NCBI GenBank assembly: GCA_946536145.1
Contig: CAMNEA010000008.1
Coordinates: 1 to 64,000, forward strand
Origin: an uncultured Butyrivibrio sp.
Lineage (GTDB): Bacteria; Bacillota; Clostridia; Lachnospirales; Lachnospiraceae
Reading direction: 5' to 3'
Length of the DNA stretch: 64,000 nt
Part shown: one piece after another, positions 33,942 to 42,633 of the stretch
Layout: each line of letters begins with the position of its first letter
Position numbering within the stretch: the stretch's first letter is position 1
Translations under genes and position numbers: made by a program
The notes under the pieces: generated by a model
Told to the model about the DNA's origin: nothing
The model's database searches: none
Seen by the model: the letters and a program-made list of their open reading frames with translations, nothing else

Positions 33942-35066
33942 TCAATTATACGGATTATTGTTGTAGTAGTCCAGTAAAAGACCTACAACATGGCTGTAGC
34001 TTGCCTTTCCGGCTGATACGCCGTTCACTTTAAGGTTTGTATCTATAAAGGTGTCTGCTGCCTTCCTGACCGTCTCCGTATCAAATATAGCGCGCTTTTC
34101 CACCTCATCCCAGGCCTTATCGGTAAGGAACTGGCTGTCGAATTTGACCTCTTCGGAGATTGCCACATGTTTCCTGTATTCTTCCCTGTCAACGGATCTG
34201 TAAAAGTCGTTGTTCACATAGGCAAGAACCCCCAGATAGCCGCTGTAATTGAATATCATGTTGTCAGATTTTATACAGGATAAAAAGCCCAGAAAGTTCG
34301 CCTCATCCTCATAAATATATCCTGCCGTATGGCATAGTTCATGGCACATGGTAAAGGGCTTGTTCATTATATACATCTCACCGTTTATATTGGCCTCCAT
34401 CGAAAAAGGAAAATAATACCCCTGCATATACTGCTGGCTCATAAAACCGGAGAATGTCAAAACCTTTGGCGTGACAAAGTAGCCGTCAAACCTTTTGTAC
34501 TCCCCCGAAAGCCCCCTGACAGCCTCCTTTGCAGTCTCTGCCATATCGCCTTCAAAGATAACGCATCCCTCTTCATCGCGTGGGACTTCAAGTGACAGTT
34601 CATTGCACTTATTAACTATATAGTCCCTTAGTATTGCCAGCTCACCTATATTATAACTTCCCTTGGACACCTCTCCCGCCTTTATGGGAGTGCAGTGATA
34701 GAGGACAAAACAGTTCATGGACATAATAACGCAGACCGTAAGAAACAGCGGCGGAAGAACTTTTAAAAGGATCCCTTCAAGGGCTTTGAGCCACGAAGGA
34801 GCCATGCGCTTTCTGAAAATAAAAAACAGTTTTGCCGCCAGACAGAAAACGATGCATATAGCGATCAGAACAAGGACTATAAGCATGATCTCTCCGACCG
34901 AGAATTTCACGAGACTTGTCAGTCTCCCGTAAGGCTTAGTTATTACGGTAAAAATGTTATCGGTAAAAAAGTCCGCAAACGACCGGCTCATCCACGCCAG
35001 TATATTAAAGATTACGCACAAAATTAAAACTGTAATGAACAGTGTTTTTTTTCTCAAACTTTTCAT
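33942..35066 (-). CDS. DUF3810-family membrane protein with HExxH motif
   Basis: 374 residues. Three hydrophobic segments lie in the first 125 residues. The extracellular part contains MCHELCHTAGYIYEDEANFLGFL, that is HELCH with a downstream Glu, the pattern of a zinc metallopeptidase of the gluzincin type. DUF3810 proteins share this arrangement; their substrates are unknown. Upstream of the lipoprotein gene, divergent from a two-component system (52 bases between). Confidence 0.82.
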   Translation of the reverse strand: MKSLRKKTLFITVLILCVIFNILAWMSRSFADFFTDNIFTVITKPYGRLTSLVKFSVGEIMLIVLVLIAICIVFCLAAKLFFIFRKRMAPSWLKALEGILLKVLPPLFLTVCVIMSMNCFVLYHCTPIKAGEVSKGSYNIGELAILRDYIVNKCNELSLEVPRDEEGCVIFEGDMAETAKEAVRGLSGEYKRFDGYFVTPKVLTFSGFMSQQYMQGYYFPFSMEANINGEMYIMNKPFTMCHELCHTAGYIYEDEANFLGFLSCIKSDNMIFNYSGYLGVLAYVNNDFYRSVDREEYRKHVAISEEVKFDSQFLTDKAWDEVEKRAIFDTETVRKAADTFIDTNLKVNGVSAGKASYSHVVGLLLDYYNNNPYN

Positions 35067-35118
35067 GAATATATTATAGTCCTTATGATAAAATTATTGT
35101 AAAAAAAGGCGGTAAACC

Positions 35119-35793
35119 ATGAAACTTCTAGTAGCAGATGATGAAAAAGAGCTCTCAAATGCTCTCGTTGCAATTTTAAAGCACAGCAACTACACCGTCG
35201 ATGCCGTATACAACGGCAGGGACGCCCTTGACTATGCTCTAGCAGGCGACTACGACGGAATCATCCTCGATATAATGATGCCCGGGATGGACGGTACCGA
35301 GGTTCTTACCAGGATCAGGGAAAAAGGAATATCAACTCCTGTCCTGTTTCTGACAGCCAAAACAGAGGTCGATGACAGGATCCGCGGGCTCGATCTCGGG
35401 GCTGATGATTATATTCCCAAGCCCTTTGATATGGGGGAACTTCTGGCAAGAGTCCGCGCAATGCTAAGGCGCAAGGAGGACTTTTCCCCTGCAAATCTTA
35501 GCTGCGGCAATCTGACCCTCGACAGATCCGGATATGAAATCTATACCAAAGGGCATGAGCATATCCATCTCTCCGGACGCGAGTTCCAGATGATGGAAAT
35601 GCTGATGACAAGCCCCGGCAGGATCATCTCTGTCGACACCTTCATGGATCACATATGGGCAGACGCAGAGGCAGATGTCAATGTTGTCTGGGTCTATATT
35701 TCAAATCTTCGCAAAAAGCTTGCCTCGCTTGATGCCACCTGCGAGATCAGGGCATCGAGGGGCGTCGGATATTCTATTTCAGTTAAATCCTGA
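35119..35793 (+). CDS. OmpR-family response regulator
   Basis: 224 residues: receiver domain (about 1-115; phospho-Asp in GIILDIMMPGMDG, Lys in DDYIPKPFD) and winged-helix DNA-binding domain (about 125-222; HLSGREFQMMEMLMTSPG, VWVYISNLRKKL, RGVGYSI). It pairs with the histidine kinase starting 13 bases after its stop. It is divergent from the DUF3810 gene, which it may control. Confidence 0.93.
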   Translation: MKLLVADDEKELSNALVAILKHSNYTVDAVYNGRDALDYALAGDYDGIILDIMMPGMDGTEVLTRIREKGISTPVLFLTAKTEVDDRIRGLDLGADDYIPKPFDMGELLARVRAMLRRKEDFSPANLSCGNLTLDRSGYEIYTKGHEHIHLSGREFQMMEMLMTSPGRIISVDTFMDHIWADAEADVNVVWVYISNLRKKLASLDATCEIRASRGVGYSISVKS

Positions 35794-35806
35794 GAAAGGG
35801 CATGAA

Positions 35807-37120
35807 ATGGTAAACAAACTTCGCAAAAAATTTGTCGTAACCGCTATGCTATCCCTCCTTGTCATTCTTGTCGCGATGATCGCTGTCATCAATATTATCA
35901 ATGTGACGCGCATGATATCACAGACTGACGATCTTTTACATATGCTTTCCGAAAACGACGGATATTTCCCCCAGATGAAGGGTCCGGGCAATCCGCAGAA
36001 TGCTTCTTTTAAAAAAGATTCTCCCGAAAGGAAAGACCCTTTCCAGTATGGTAGGCTTACGAATATACGCTCAGCGGAAATGCCTTATCAGACAAGATAC
36101 TTCTTTGTAAGACTCTCAGACACCGGAGAAGTGACCGAAACCGACCTTCACCACATCGCAACCGTGACAGAGGAAGATGCCGGCGAATATGCGCTTACAG
36201 TTGCTTCGATCAATAAAGATAAGGGTTTTTACCACACCTACCGTTACAACGTTTCTTCAAAAGAGGACGGAACCAGGCTGATCATTTTTGCAGACCTCAG
36301 TGTCAGTATTCTCAATGCATTCGCGCTTCTGGGTCAGTCTCTGCTAGTCGGACTTTGTACTCTTCTTGCCATGTTCTTTCTGGTATTTCTTTTCTCAGGA
36401 AGGGCAGTAGCTCCTGTCGTCGAATCCCTTGAAAAGCAGAAGAGATTTATAACCGACGCCGGGCACGAGCTAAAGACCCCCCTCGCTGTAATATCCGCGA
36501 ATGTAGATGTCCTGGAGATTGAGTCGGGAAAGAGTGAATGGACAACATCCATAAGGAATCAGATAAAACGCATGAATGATCTTGTCAAAAATCTTCTGAC
36601 CCTTTCGAGAATGGATGAAGATATCATGCAGGTAGTCTTTTCCGATATCGACATGAGCAGCGTCGTAGAGGAAGCCGCAAAATCGTTTGAGGCACTCGCC
36701 GAGACAAAGAACAAAAATTATCAGATGAACATTGAAAGCGGTATTCACATTACGGGTGATAAAAATGCCATCAACCAGCTTACGTCTCTGCTGCTTGATA
36801 ACGCAATGAAGTATTCCTCTGAAAACGGGAGTGTTTCTGTTGTTCTCTCAAAAGGAAAAAACATATTCCTTGAGGTTTCAAACACCTGTGACCAGATACC
36901 TCAGGGCAATCTCGACAAGCTCTTTGACAGGTTCTACAGAGCGGACTCATCAAGAAGCAGGGAGAGCGGCGGATATGGCATAGGTCTGTCTGTAGCAAGG
37001 GCAATAGCTGTATCTCACGGAGGAAGCATTGAGGCCGTACGGGATGGGGACAAACTCATACGCTTTGTTGTTACTCTTCCAAAACATCTGCCTAAGAGCA
37101 TGAATAAGCAGCCTGGCTGA
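35807..37120 (+). CDS. Sensor histidine kinase (two transmembrane segments)
   Basis: 437 residues. TM1 about 10-35, extracellular sensor region to about 170, TM2 about 175-200. The phosphoacceptor His is in FITDAGHELKTPLAVI, and the ATPase domain has LLLDNAMKYSSENG, LDKLFDRFYRADSSRSRESGGYGIGLSV. The usual Ser before the His-Glu is Gly (AGHELKT), as in a subset of clostridial kinases. The ATG at 35807 is preferred: GAAAGGG precedes it, and the upstream in-frame extension lies inside the regulator gene. Confidence 0.92.
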   Translation: MVNKLRKKFVVTAMLSLLVILVAMIAVINIINVTRMISQTDDLLHMLSENDGYFPQMKGPGNPQNASFKKDSPERKDPFQYGRLTNIRSAEMPYQTRYFFVRLSDTGEVTETDLHHIATVTEEDAGEYALTVASINKDKGFYHTYRYNVSSKEDGTRLIIFADLSVSILNAFALLGQSLLVGLCTLLAMFFLVFLFSGRAVAPVVESLEKQKRFITDAGHELKTPLAVISANVDVLEIESGKSEWTTSIRNQIKRMNDLVKNLLTLSRMDEDIMQVVFSDIDMSSVVEEAAKSFEALAETKNKNYQMNIESGIHITGDKNAINQLTSLLLDNAMKYSSENGSVSVVLSKGKNIFLEVSNTCDQIPQGNLDKLFDRFYRADSSRSRESGGYGIGLSVARAIAVSHGGSIEAVRDGDKLIRFVVTLPKHLPKSMNKQPG

Positions 37121-37179
37121 AAGCAACTGCTGCTGCGGGTTTCTATAGAATATGTTATACTGAACGAAGGAGGTGTCTT

Positions 37180-37665
37180 ATGTATAAAAAAGGGGATAAA
37201 GTTATAATTTTGGACTACAACGACAAGCCGCTCTCACCAGCTGTCGTTGCCGAGATAGAGGATGTTATTGGTCCTGACAGAGTGCGGCTACACCTGCCGG
37301 ATAATGCCTGCTGTCTCGAATTTACAGATCGCTTCAGGAAGATAGACGAAGCACAATACGAAGAACTTCTTCACGGGGTGAGGTCAAGAGAAACTCTGCT
37401 TGCAGTCGATCTTCAGATCGATATCAGAAAGTTTGCCAGCCGGCACCCCCGCAGAAGAAAGGATGAGATATTCAACATCTTTAATCAGGACAAGCACTAT
37501 GTCTCAGTCCTTAATGCATACGCGGGAAGAGTACTTATGTACGGCGAGGAGAATATTAATGAGAGGTTTTTGTATGAGTACAAGGATGCACTCGCAGGCA
37601 TCGTGAGGACAAGAACCTTCTTCCACGAACTGGATGACTCAATTCCGGTTCCGGATCTGGCCTAG
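37180..37665 (+). CDS. Conserved hypothetical cytosolic protein
   Basis: 161 residues, not recognised. No signal or membrane segment. The N-terminal 50 residues look like a small beta-barrel (YKKGDKVIILDYNDKPLSPAVV, DRVRLHLPDNACCLEF); the rest is helical with a basic patch RHPRRRKDE. A strong ribosome binding site (AAGGAGG, 7 bases before the ATG) and the normal codon pattern support it as a real gene. Possibly read on from the two-component operon 59 bases upstream. Confidence 0.7.
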   Translation: MYKKGDKVIILDYNDKPLSPAVVAEIEDVIGPDRVRLHLPDNACCLEFTDRFRKIDEAQYEELLHGVRSRETLLAVDLQIDIRKFASRHPRRRKDEIFNIFNQDKHYVSVLNAYAGRVLMYGEENINERFLYEYKDALAGIVRTRTFFHELDDSIPVPDLA

Positions 37666-37672
37666 ATTTTAA

Positions 37673-37720
37673 GAGGGAGATAACCGCTTTTAGCTGTCAT
37701 CTCCCTCATTTTTTATTTTC
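37673..37720. terminator. Bidirectional terminator
   Basis: The arms GAGGGAGAT (37673-37681) and ATCTCCCTC (37699-37707) are followed by a T-rich tail, between convergent genes. Confidence 0.8.
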
Positions 37721-37726
37721 TGATGC

Positions 37727-38506
37727 TTAGACGTCAAGAAGCATGCGTATCGCACTGTTCTCAGGTTTTATTTGAAAACTCATACTTCGCCCTGTCACAG
37801 GATGTATTATCTCATATCTGTAAGCGGCAAGGCAGATATCTTTTACCATAAGGCTCCTTGCATACTCAAGACTCTCCCTCGAGCCATAGTCGTTGTCTGC
37901 GACGATCGGAAACCCTCTAAACGCCATCTGCGCCCTGATCTGATGAAATCTGCCGCTTCCTAAATGAATGCTAAGAAGCGCAGTTTTTTCCGTTTGTCTT
38001 ACTATCTCATAGGTAAGATCAGCCTTCTTTGGTGAGCCTCCTATGAGGCGCACCCTGCTGCCATCTTTCAGGGTTATGCTCTCATCCTTATAGCTCTCCG
38101 CCTCTTGCTTTGTAACAATAAAAGCCTTTTTTGTATCTTCTCTCCTTATGATATAGTCAGATATTGTCTCCTTACGGGTATCCGGTATTCCGTAGCAGAG
38201 CGCATAGTAGTATTTTTTTACGTCCCTTTTCTTTATCTGATCAGCAAGGCTTGAAGCTGCCTTCTTGTTTTTCGCAAGAACCAGTACCCCCTCGACCGGT
38301 TTGTCAAGCCTGTTTACGCTGGCAATATAGGGCGGCAAATCTCTTTGCCGCCCTCCTTTGTTTTCTCTGTTTCTGCGTGCTATGAAGTTCCTTGCAGCAC
38401 TGATGACATCCATCTGTCCGGGCTTTGCACCCTCAGTGGCCATACCTGCCGGTTTGTGGCACACCAGAATATCATCATCATCATACAGAAATTTCAGTTC
38501 ATTCAT
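37727..38506 (-). CDS. RluA-family pseudouridine synthase
   Basis: 259 residues, without the S4 domain. The catalytic Asp lies in SVNRLDKPVEGVLVLAK; most relatives have His before RLD, here Asn. Further family motifs are KKYYYALCYG and HLGSGRFHQIRAQMAFRGFPIVADNDYG. It should isomerise a uridine in rRNA or tRNA; the target cannot be told. It starts 3 bases after the stop of the response regulator gene and appears to be the third gene of that operon. Confidence 0.9.
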   Translation of the reverse strand: MNELKFLYDDDDILVCHKPAGMATEGAKPGQMDVISAARNFIARRNRENKGGRQRDLPPYIASVNRLDKPVEGVLVLAKNKKAASSLADQIKKRDVKKYYYALCYGIPDTRKETISDYIIRREDTKKAFIVTKQEAESYKDESITLKDGSRVRLIGGSPKKADLTYEIVRQTEKTALLSIHLGSGRFHQIRAQMAFRGFPIVADNDYGSRESLEYARSLMVKDICLAAYRYEIIHPVTGRSMSFQIKPENSAIRMLLDV

Positions 38507-38509
38507 TGA

Positions 38510-39199
38510 TCATACCTTGAATCTGTAGCCAACACCCCAGATCGTCTCGATATACTGTGGATTCGAAGTATCATATTCGATCTTCTCACGGATCTTCTTA
38601 ATATGTACGGTTACCGTAGCTATATCGCCAATGGAGTCCATGTTCCAGATCTTCCTGAACAGTTCCTCCTTAGTAAATACGTGGTTAGGATTCTCTGCGA
38701 GGAAAGTAAGAAGATCAAACTCCTTGGTGGTAAAGCTCTTCTCCTGGTCATCGACATATACCCTTCTTGCGGTCTTGTCAATCCGAAGTCCCCTTATCTC
38801 CACAAAGTCATTGTTCTCATGCCCCGAACCTACGAGCCTTGAATACCTTGCCATGTGAGCCTTAACCCTTGCAACCAGCTCTGACGGGCTGAAAGGCTTG
38901 GTGATATAGTCATCTGCTCCGAGCCCAAGTCCTCTTATCTTGTCGATGTCATCCTTCTTGGCAGATACCATGAGGATAGGCACATCCTTTTTCTCCCTGA
39001 TGTGCTTGCACACCTCAAAACCATCCATGCCCGGAAGCATCAGATCGAGGATTATCAGGTCAAAGTCCTGCGTCAGGGCAGTCTGAAGCCCCGCATCACC
39101 TGTATTCTCAATAGCAACCTCGAAATCACTAAGTTCCAGATAGTCCTTCTCCAGGTCAGCGATCGCCTCTTCATCCTCAACAATTAATATTCTGCTCAT
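38510..39199 (-). CDS. OmpR-family response regulator
   Basis: 229 residues: receiver domain (phospho-Asp in LIILDLMLPGMDG, Lys in DDYITKPFS) and winged-helix output domain (FTTKEFDLLTFLAENP, VTVHIKKIREKI, WGVGYRF). Preceded by GAGAGGG. The histidine kinase gene ends 21 bases upstream, so the two form a system. Confidence 0.94.
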   Translation of the reverse strand: MSRILIVEDEEAIADLEKDYLELSDFEVAIENTGDAGLQTALTQDFDLIILDLMLPGMDGFEVCKHIREKKDVPILMVSAKKDDIDKIRGLGLGADDYITKPFSPSELVARVKAHMARYSRLVGSGHENNDFVEIRGLRIDKTARRVYVDDQEKSFTTKEFDLLTFLAENPNHVFTKEELFRKIWNMDSIGDIATVTVHIKKIREKIEYDTSNPQYIETIWGVGYRFKV

Positions 39200-39220
39200 A
39201 CACCCTCTCTGCCTTTCTTT

Positions 39221-40732
39221 TTATTGTGCATTGTCTACCATCACGGTGTCCGCATCATTTGCAAAATCAACATACTTCCTTAGTACAAAATGCATGCAGG
39301 TTCCCTCACCTTCATGGCTGGTGGCCCAAATATAGCCGCCGTGATCCTCTATGATCTTTTTAACTATCGAAAGCCCTATTCCGCTTCCTCCCTGCTTCGA
39401 GTTCCTCGAAGAATCTGTCCTGTAAAATCTGTCAAAAATATTGGGGATATCCTGCTGGGCGATACCTTTTCCGTTATCCTCCAGTTCAATCCTTACGGAG
39501 TCAAGCTCATCCAATAACCTTATATCTATCTGCCCCGTGCCGTCTTCCCTTCCCATGTATTTGACAGAGTTGCTGACAATGTTATTGATAACTCTCTTTA
39601 TCTGCTCGGGATCTGCAATGATCTGAGTGTCAGGAGACGTGAGATTTGAGTAGTTTAGCTTGATGGACTTGCTCTCAAGATCTGCCCCTATCTCATCTAT
39701 GCAGTCTCTGAAATAATCTGCCACATTCAGTCTTACAAAGTTATATGGTATCCTGTTGTTGTCTATACTTGAATACAGCGTCAGCTCATTGATAAGATTG
39801 TTCATATCATTCGCCTTGCTGTTGATGATCTTAATATACTTCATCTGCTTCTGCGGACTGTCTGCCACACCTTCGATCAGCCCCTGGGAATAGCCCTTGA
39901 TAGCAGTTATCGGAGTCTTGAGATCATGAGAGATATTGCTGATAAGCTCCTTGTTCTGCTTCTCCCTCTCAATCTTCTCATCGGCGGATTCCTTGAGGCG
40001 AAGTCGCATGTCCTCGTAGTTGCGGTACAGTGCCTCAATCTCTCCCTTATCCTTGATATCAGTCGGCAGGATGTAGTCAAAGTTGCCGTCCTTGATATGC
40101 TGCATCGCCTTATTAAGCTCTCCGATAGGTTTGAAGAAACTTCTGCCGATCCACATTGTCAGAACAATACTCGTGATAAGAAGTATAAGTATTACTGAAA
40201 TGCTCATGTAGATGAGCAGTGACGTCGTAAGAGCTGTCCTTATACCTGAAATGAAATACAGGCTTCCCTTGGATCCATCCGAAAATGGGAAATCATACTG
40301 TCTGACCAGATACTTGGACGGCGTATAATAAATTCCTTCTATGTCATTGCCATAGCCCGGGAGTTCGGAGATCACCTGTTTTCCCCTGTCTCTGTCGGCA
40401 ACGTAATAGATCTCATTATCTTTCTTGACTATAATAAAAGAATACCTCGATGCAATCTGAGAATCCAGATCCTCCAGAAAGCTCATATCCTCCAATATAA
40501 AGAAATCGGAGAACCTGAGGACGGTAATCTCTTTTACAAGCTCATCTGTCATCTCCGCAAAAGTTCCACCCGGATCAGATACCATGCCATAGTCAACAAC
40601 CGCTGAAAACTGCTGTGCCTGCTGTTTGTAAACCAGGTAACGTCCAAGTGCCAGATATGTTCCAAACGATAAAAAAAGTGGAAGCAGAACTATTGCCAAT
40701 GACGTGATTAAGAGTTTTGTACGAAATCGCAT
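39221..40732 (-). CDS. Sensor histidine kinase with HAMP domain
   Basis: 503 residues. TM1 about 7-30, extracellular domain to about 165, TM2 about 175-195, HAMP segment FKPIGELNKAMQHIKDGNFD. The phosphoacceptor His is in LISNISHDLKTPITAIKGYS; the ATPase domain has VINNIVSNSVKYMG, VRIELEDNGKGI and GSGIGLSIVKKI. First gene of the kinase-regulator-pseudouridine synthase operon; divergent from murG. The signal is unknown. Confidence 0.94.
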   Translation of the reverse strand: MRFRTKLLITSLAIVLLPLFLSFGTYLALGRYLVYKQQAQQFSAVVDYGMVSDPGGTFAEMTDELVKEITVLRFSDFFILEDMSFLEDLDSQIASRYSFIIVKKDNEIYYVADRDRGKQVISELPGYGNDIEGIYYTPSKYLVRQYDFPFSDGSKGSLYFISGIRTALTTSLLIYMSISVILILLITSIVLTMWIGRSFFKPIGELNKAMQHIKDGNFDYILPTDIKDKGEIEALYRNYEDMRLRLKESADEKIEREKQNKELISNISHDLKTPITAIKGYSQGLIEGVADSPQKQMKYIKIINSKANDMNNLINELTLYSSIDNNRIPYNFVRLNVADYFRDCIDEIGADLESKSIKLNYSNLTSPDTQIIADPEQIKRVINNIVSNSVKYMGREDGTGQIDIRLLDELDSVRIELEDNGKGIAQQDIPNIFDRFYRTDSSRNSKQGGSGIGLSIVKKIIEDHGGYIWATSHEGEGTCMHFVLRKYVDFANDADTVMVDNAQ

Positions 40733-40840
40733 TATTTCTCCCTAAGCTCTATCTAAGTATAACATATTTTATTTAAAATTAAGACAATTTTTATACTTCG
40801 TGATATACTAATACCAAATTTTTAAAAGAAGGATACTAAC

Positions 40841-41920
40841 GTGTCAGAAAGAGCATCTAAAAAAATAGTTCTCACAGGCGGAGGAAGTGCAGGTCATGTA
40901 ACACCGAACATTGCTCTTATCCCGGCCCTAAAAAAATCAGGTTTTGACATATACTACATAGGTTCCTACAACGGTATCGAGAAGAAGCTGATAGAAGATT
41001 ACAATATCCCATATTTTGGTATTTCAACAGGCAAGCTTCGCAGATATTTTGACCCCAAAAATTTCTCTGACCCATTCAGGGTTCTCAAGGGATTCACTGA
41101 GGCTACATCTCTGCTTAGGCGCATACAGCCCGACATTGTCTTTTCCAAGGGCGGATATGTCAGCGTCCCTGTTGTAAGAGCAGCAGGCGCTCTCAAGATT
41201 CCCTATATCGTACATGAATCCGACATGACTCCGGGTCTTGCCAACAAGCTCAGCATGAAAGGCGCAAGGAAGATCTGCTGTAATTTCCCCGAGACCATGC
41301 GTATGCTTCCTGCCGACAAGACTGTTCTGACAGGAACCCCCATAAGGGAGGAGCTTGGTCTTGGTTCGAAGCAAGCAGGCAAGGAACTCTGCGGCTTTGA
41401 AGATGACAAACCGGTACTTATGGTCATAGGAGGAAGCCTTGGCGCGCAGTCTGTCAATGAAACTGTCCGCTATGCACTTCCAAGACTTCTTCCAAACTTC
41501 AACATCGTTCATCTGTGCGGCAAGGAGAAAATGGATAATCTGAAGCTGTCTGTTCCCGGATACAAGCAGTTTGAGTACGTCAAGAATGAATTAAAAGACA
41601 TATTTGCAATGGCAGATATTGTTGTATCCAGAGCCGGTGCCAACTCTATCTGCGAACTGCTCGCGCTCAAAAAGCCTAACATTCTGATACCCCTCTCATC
41701 AAGGTCAAGCCGCGGCGATCAGATGCTCAACGCCAGAAGCTTTGAGCAGCAGGGCTTCTCTATGGTTATTGACAACGATGACCTGGATGAGGACATTCTT
41801 GTCGAGACTATTGAAGAACTCTTTAATAACAGAGAAAAGTATCTGGAGGCCATGAGTAAGAGCTCGCTTCATAGCGCAACAGATACTATTGTAAGGATCA
41901 TTAATGAGGAGATACAGTAA
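40841..41920 (+). CDS. murG: UDP-GlcNAc:lipid I N-acetylglucosaminyltransferase (MurG)
   Basis: 359 residues, GT28 family. Makes lipid II at the cytoplasmic face of the membrane. Motifs: the N-terminal Gly-rich loop GGGSAGHVTPN, FSKGGYVSVPVV, GGSLGAQSVNE and the donor-binding region SRAGANSICELLALKKPNILIPL. Start codon GTG with GAAGGA upstream. It stands alone, outside any division and cell wall cluster, so it could be a second MurG-like enzyme; the sequence looks typical for MurG itself. Confidence 0.88.
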   Translation: MSERASKKIVLTGGGSAGHVTPNIALIPALKKSGFDIYYIGSYNGIEKKLIEDYNIPYFGISTGKLRRYFDPKNFSDPFRVLKGFTEATSLLRRIQPDIVFSKGGYVSVPVVRAAGALKIPYIVHESDMTPGLANKLSMKGARKICCNFPETMRMLPADKTVLTGTPIREELGLGSKQAGKELCGFEDDKPVLMVIGGSLGAQSVNETVRYALPRLLPNFNIVHLCGKEKMDNLKLSVPGYKQFEYVKNELKDIFAMADIVVSRAGANSICELLALKKPNILIPLSSRSSRGDQMLNARSFEQQGFSMVIDNDDLDEDILVETIEELFNNREKYLEAMSKSSLHSATDTIVRIINEEIQ

Positions 41921-41924
41921 CAGC

Positions 41925-42611
41925 TCAGAGCATTTCCTTTACAATTGCAGCACAGTCATGTGCTGCTTTTTTTTCGAATTCAGGATAGTCCATTATGTCA
42001 CTGCCATCGGCTTTGTCTGAAATTGCTCTTATTATTACGAAGGGGATATTGTTGAGGTGGCATACCTGCGCTATCGCTGCACCCTCCATCTCAGTGCATA
42101 GTCCTCCGAATTCCTTTATTATCTCCTGCTTAACCTCAGGTGATGATATAAACTGGTCGCCGCTGCACACTCTTCCCTCAAATACTCCAATATCGGGAGC
42201 TGCTTTCCTTGCTGCCTCTTTTGCCTTTTCAACAAGCTCCTTGTCGGCAGGAAAAGCAAGAATTCCCATCTGAGGGATTTCTCCCTTCTTATATCCGAAA
42301 ACAGTTGCGTCTACATCGTGATAGCACGCATCCGTTGAGAGCACTATATCACCTATATTGATCTTTGCGTCAAGCGACCCTGCAACACCGGTGTTGATCA
42401 CATGGGTTACTCCGAACTCATCAGCAAGTATCTGAACACAGATCCCCGCATTGACCTTGGCAATCCCGCTTCTTACTACAACCACGTCACTGCTACCTAT
42501 AGTGCCCTCGCAAAACTCCATTGATGCCTTGGTAACTACCCTGTTTACCTTCATTTCGCGCTTTAAAGACTCAACCTCAACCTCCATTGCGCCAATTATT
42601 CCAACCTTCAT
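41925..42611 (-). CDS. mtnN: 5'-methylthioadenosine/S-adenosylhomocysteine nucleosidase
   Basis: 228 residues, Pfs family. Cleaves adenine from MTA and S-adenosylhomocysteine; the SRH produced is the substrate of LuxS, encoded at 44342-44866. Motifs: MKVGIIGAMEVEV at the start, INTGVAGSLD, CSGDQFISS, TEMEGAAIAQV (catalytic and ribose-binding region) and the catalytic Asp in AISDKAD. Strong ribosome binding site (GGAGG). It ends 4 bases from the convergent murG stop. Confidence 0.95.
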   Translation of the reverse strand: MKVGIIGAMEVEVESLKREMKVNRVVTKASMEFCEGTIGSSDVVVVRSGIAKVNAGICVQILADEFGVTHVINTGVAGSLDAKINIGDIVLSTDACYHDVDATVFGYKKGEIPQMGILAFPADKELVEKAKEAARKAAPDIGVFEGRVCSGDQFISSPEVKQEIIKEFGGLCTEMEGAAIAQVCHLNNIPFVIIRAISDKADGSDIMDYPEFEKKAAHDCAAIVKEML

Positions 42612-42633
42612 TTAAGCCTCCTGTAAAATACAT

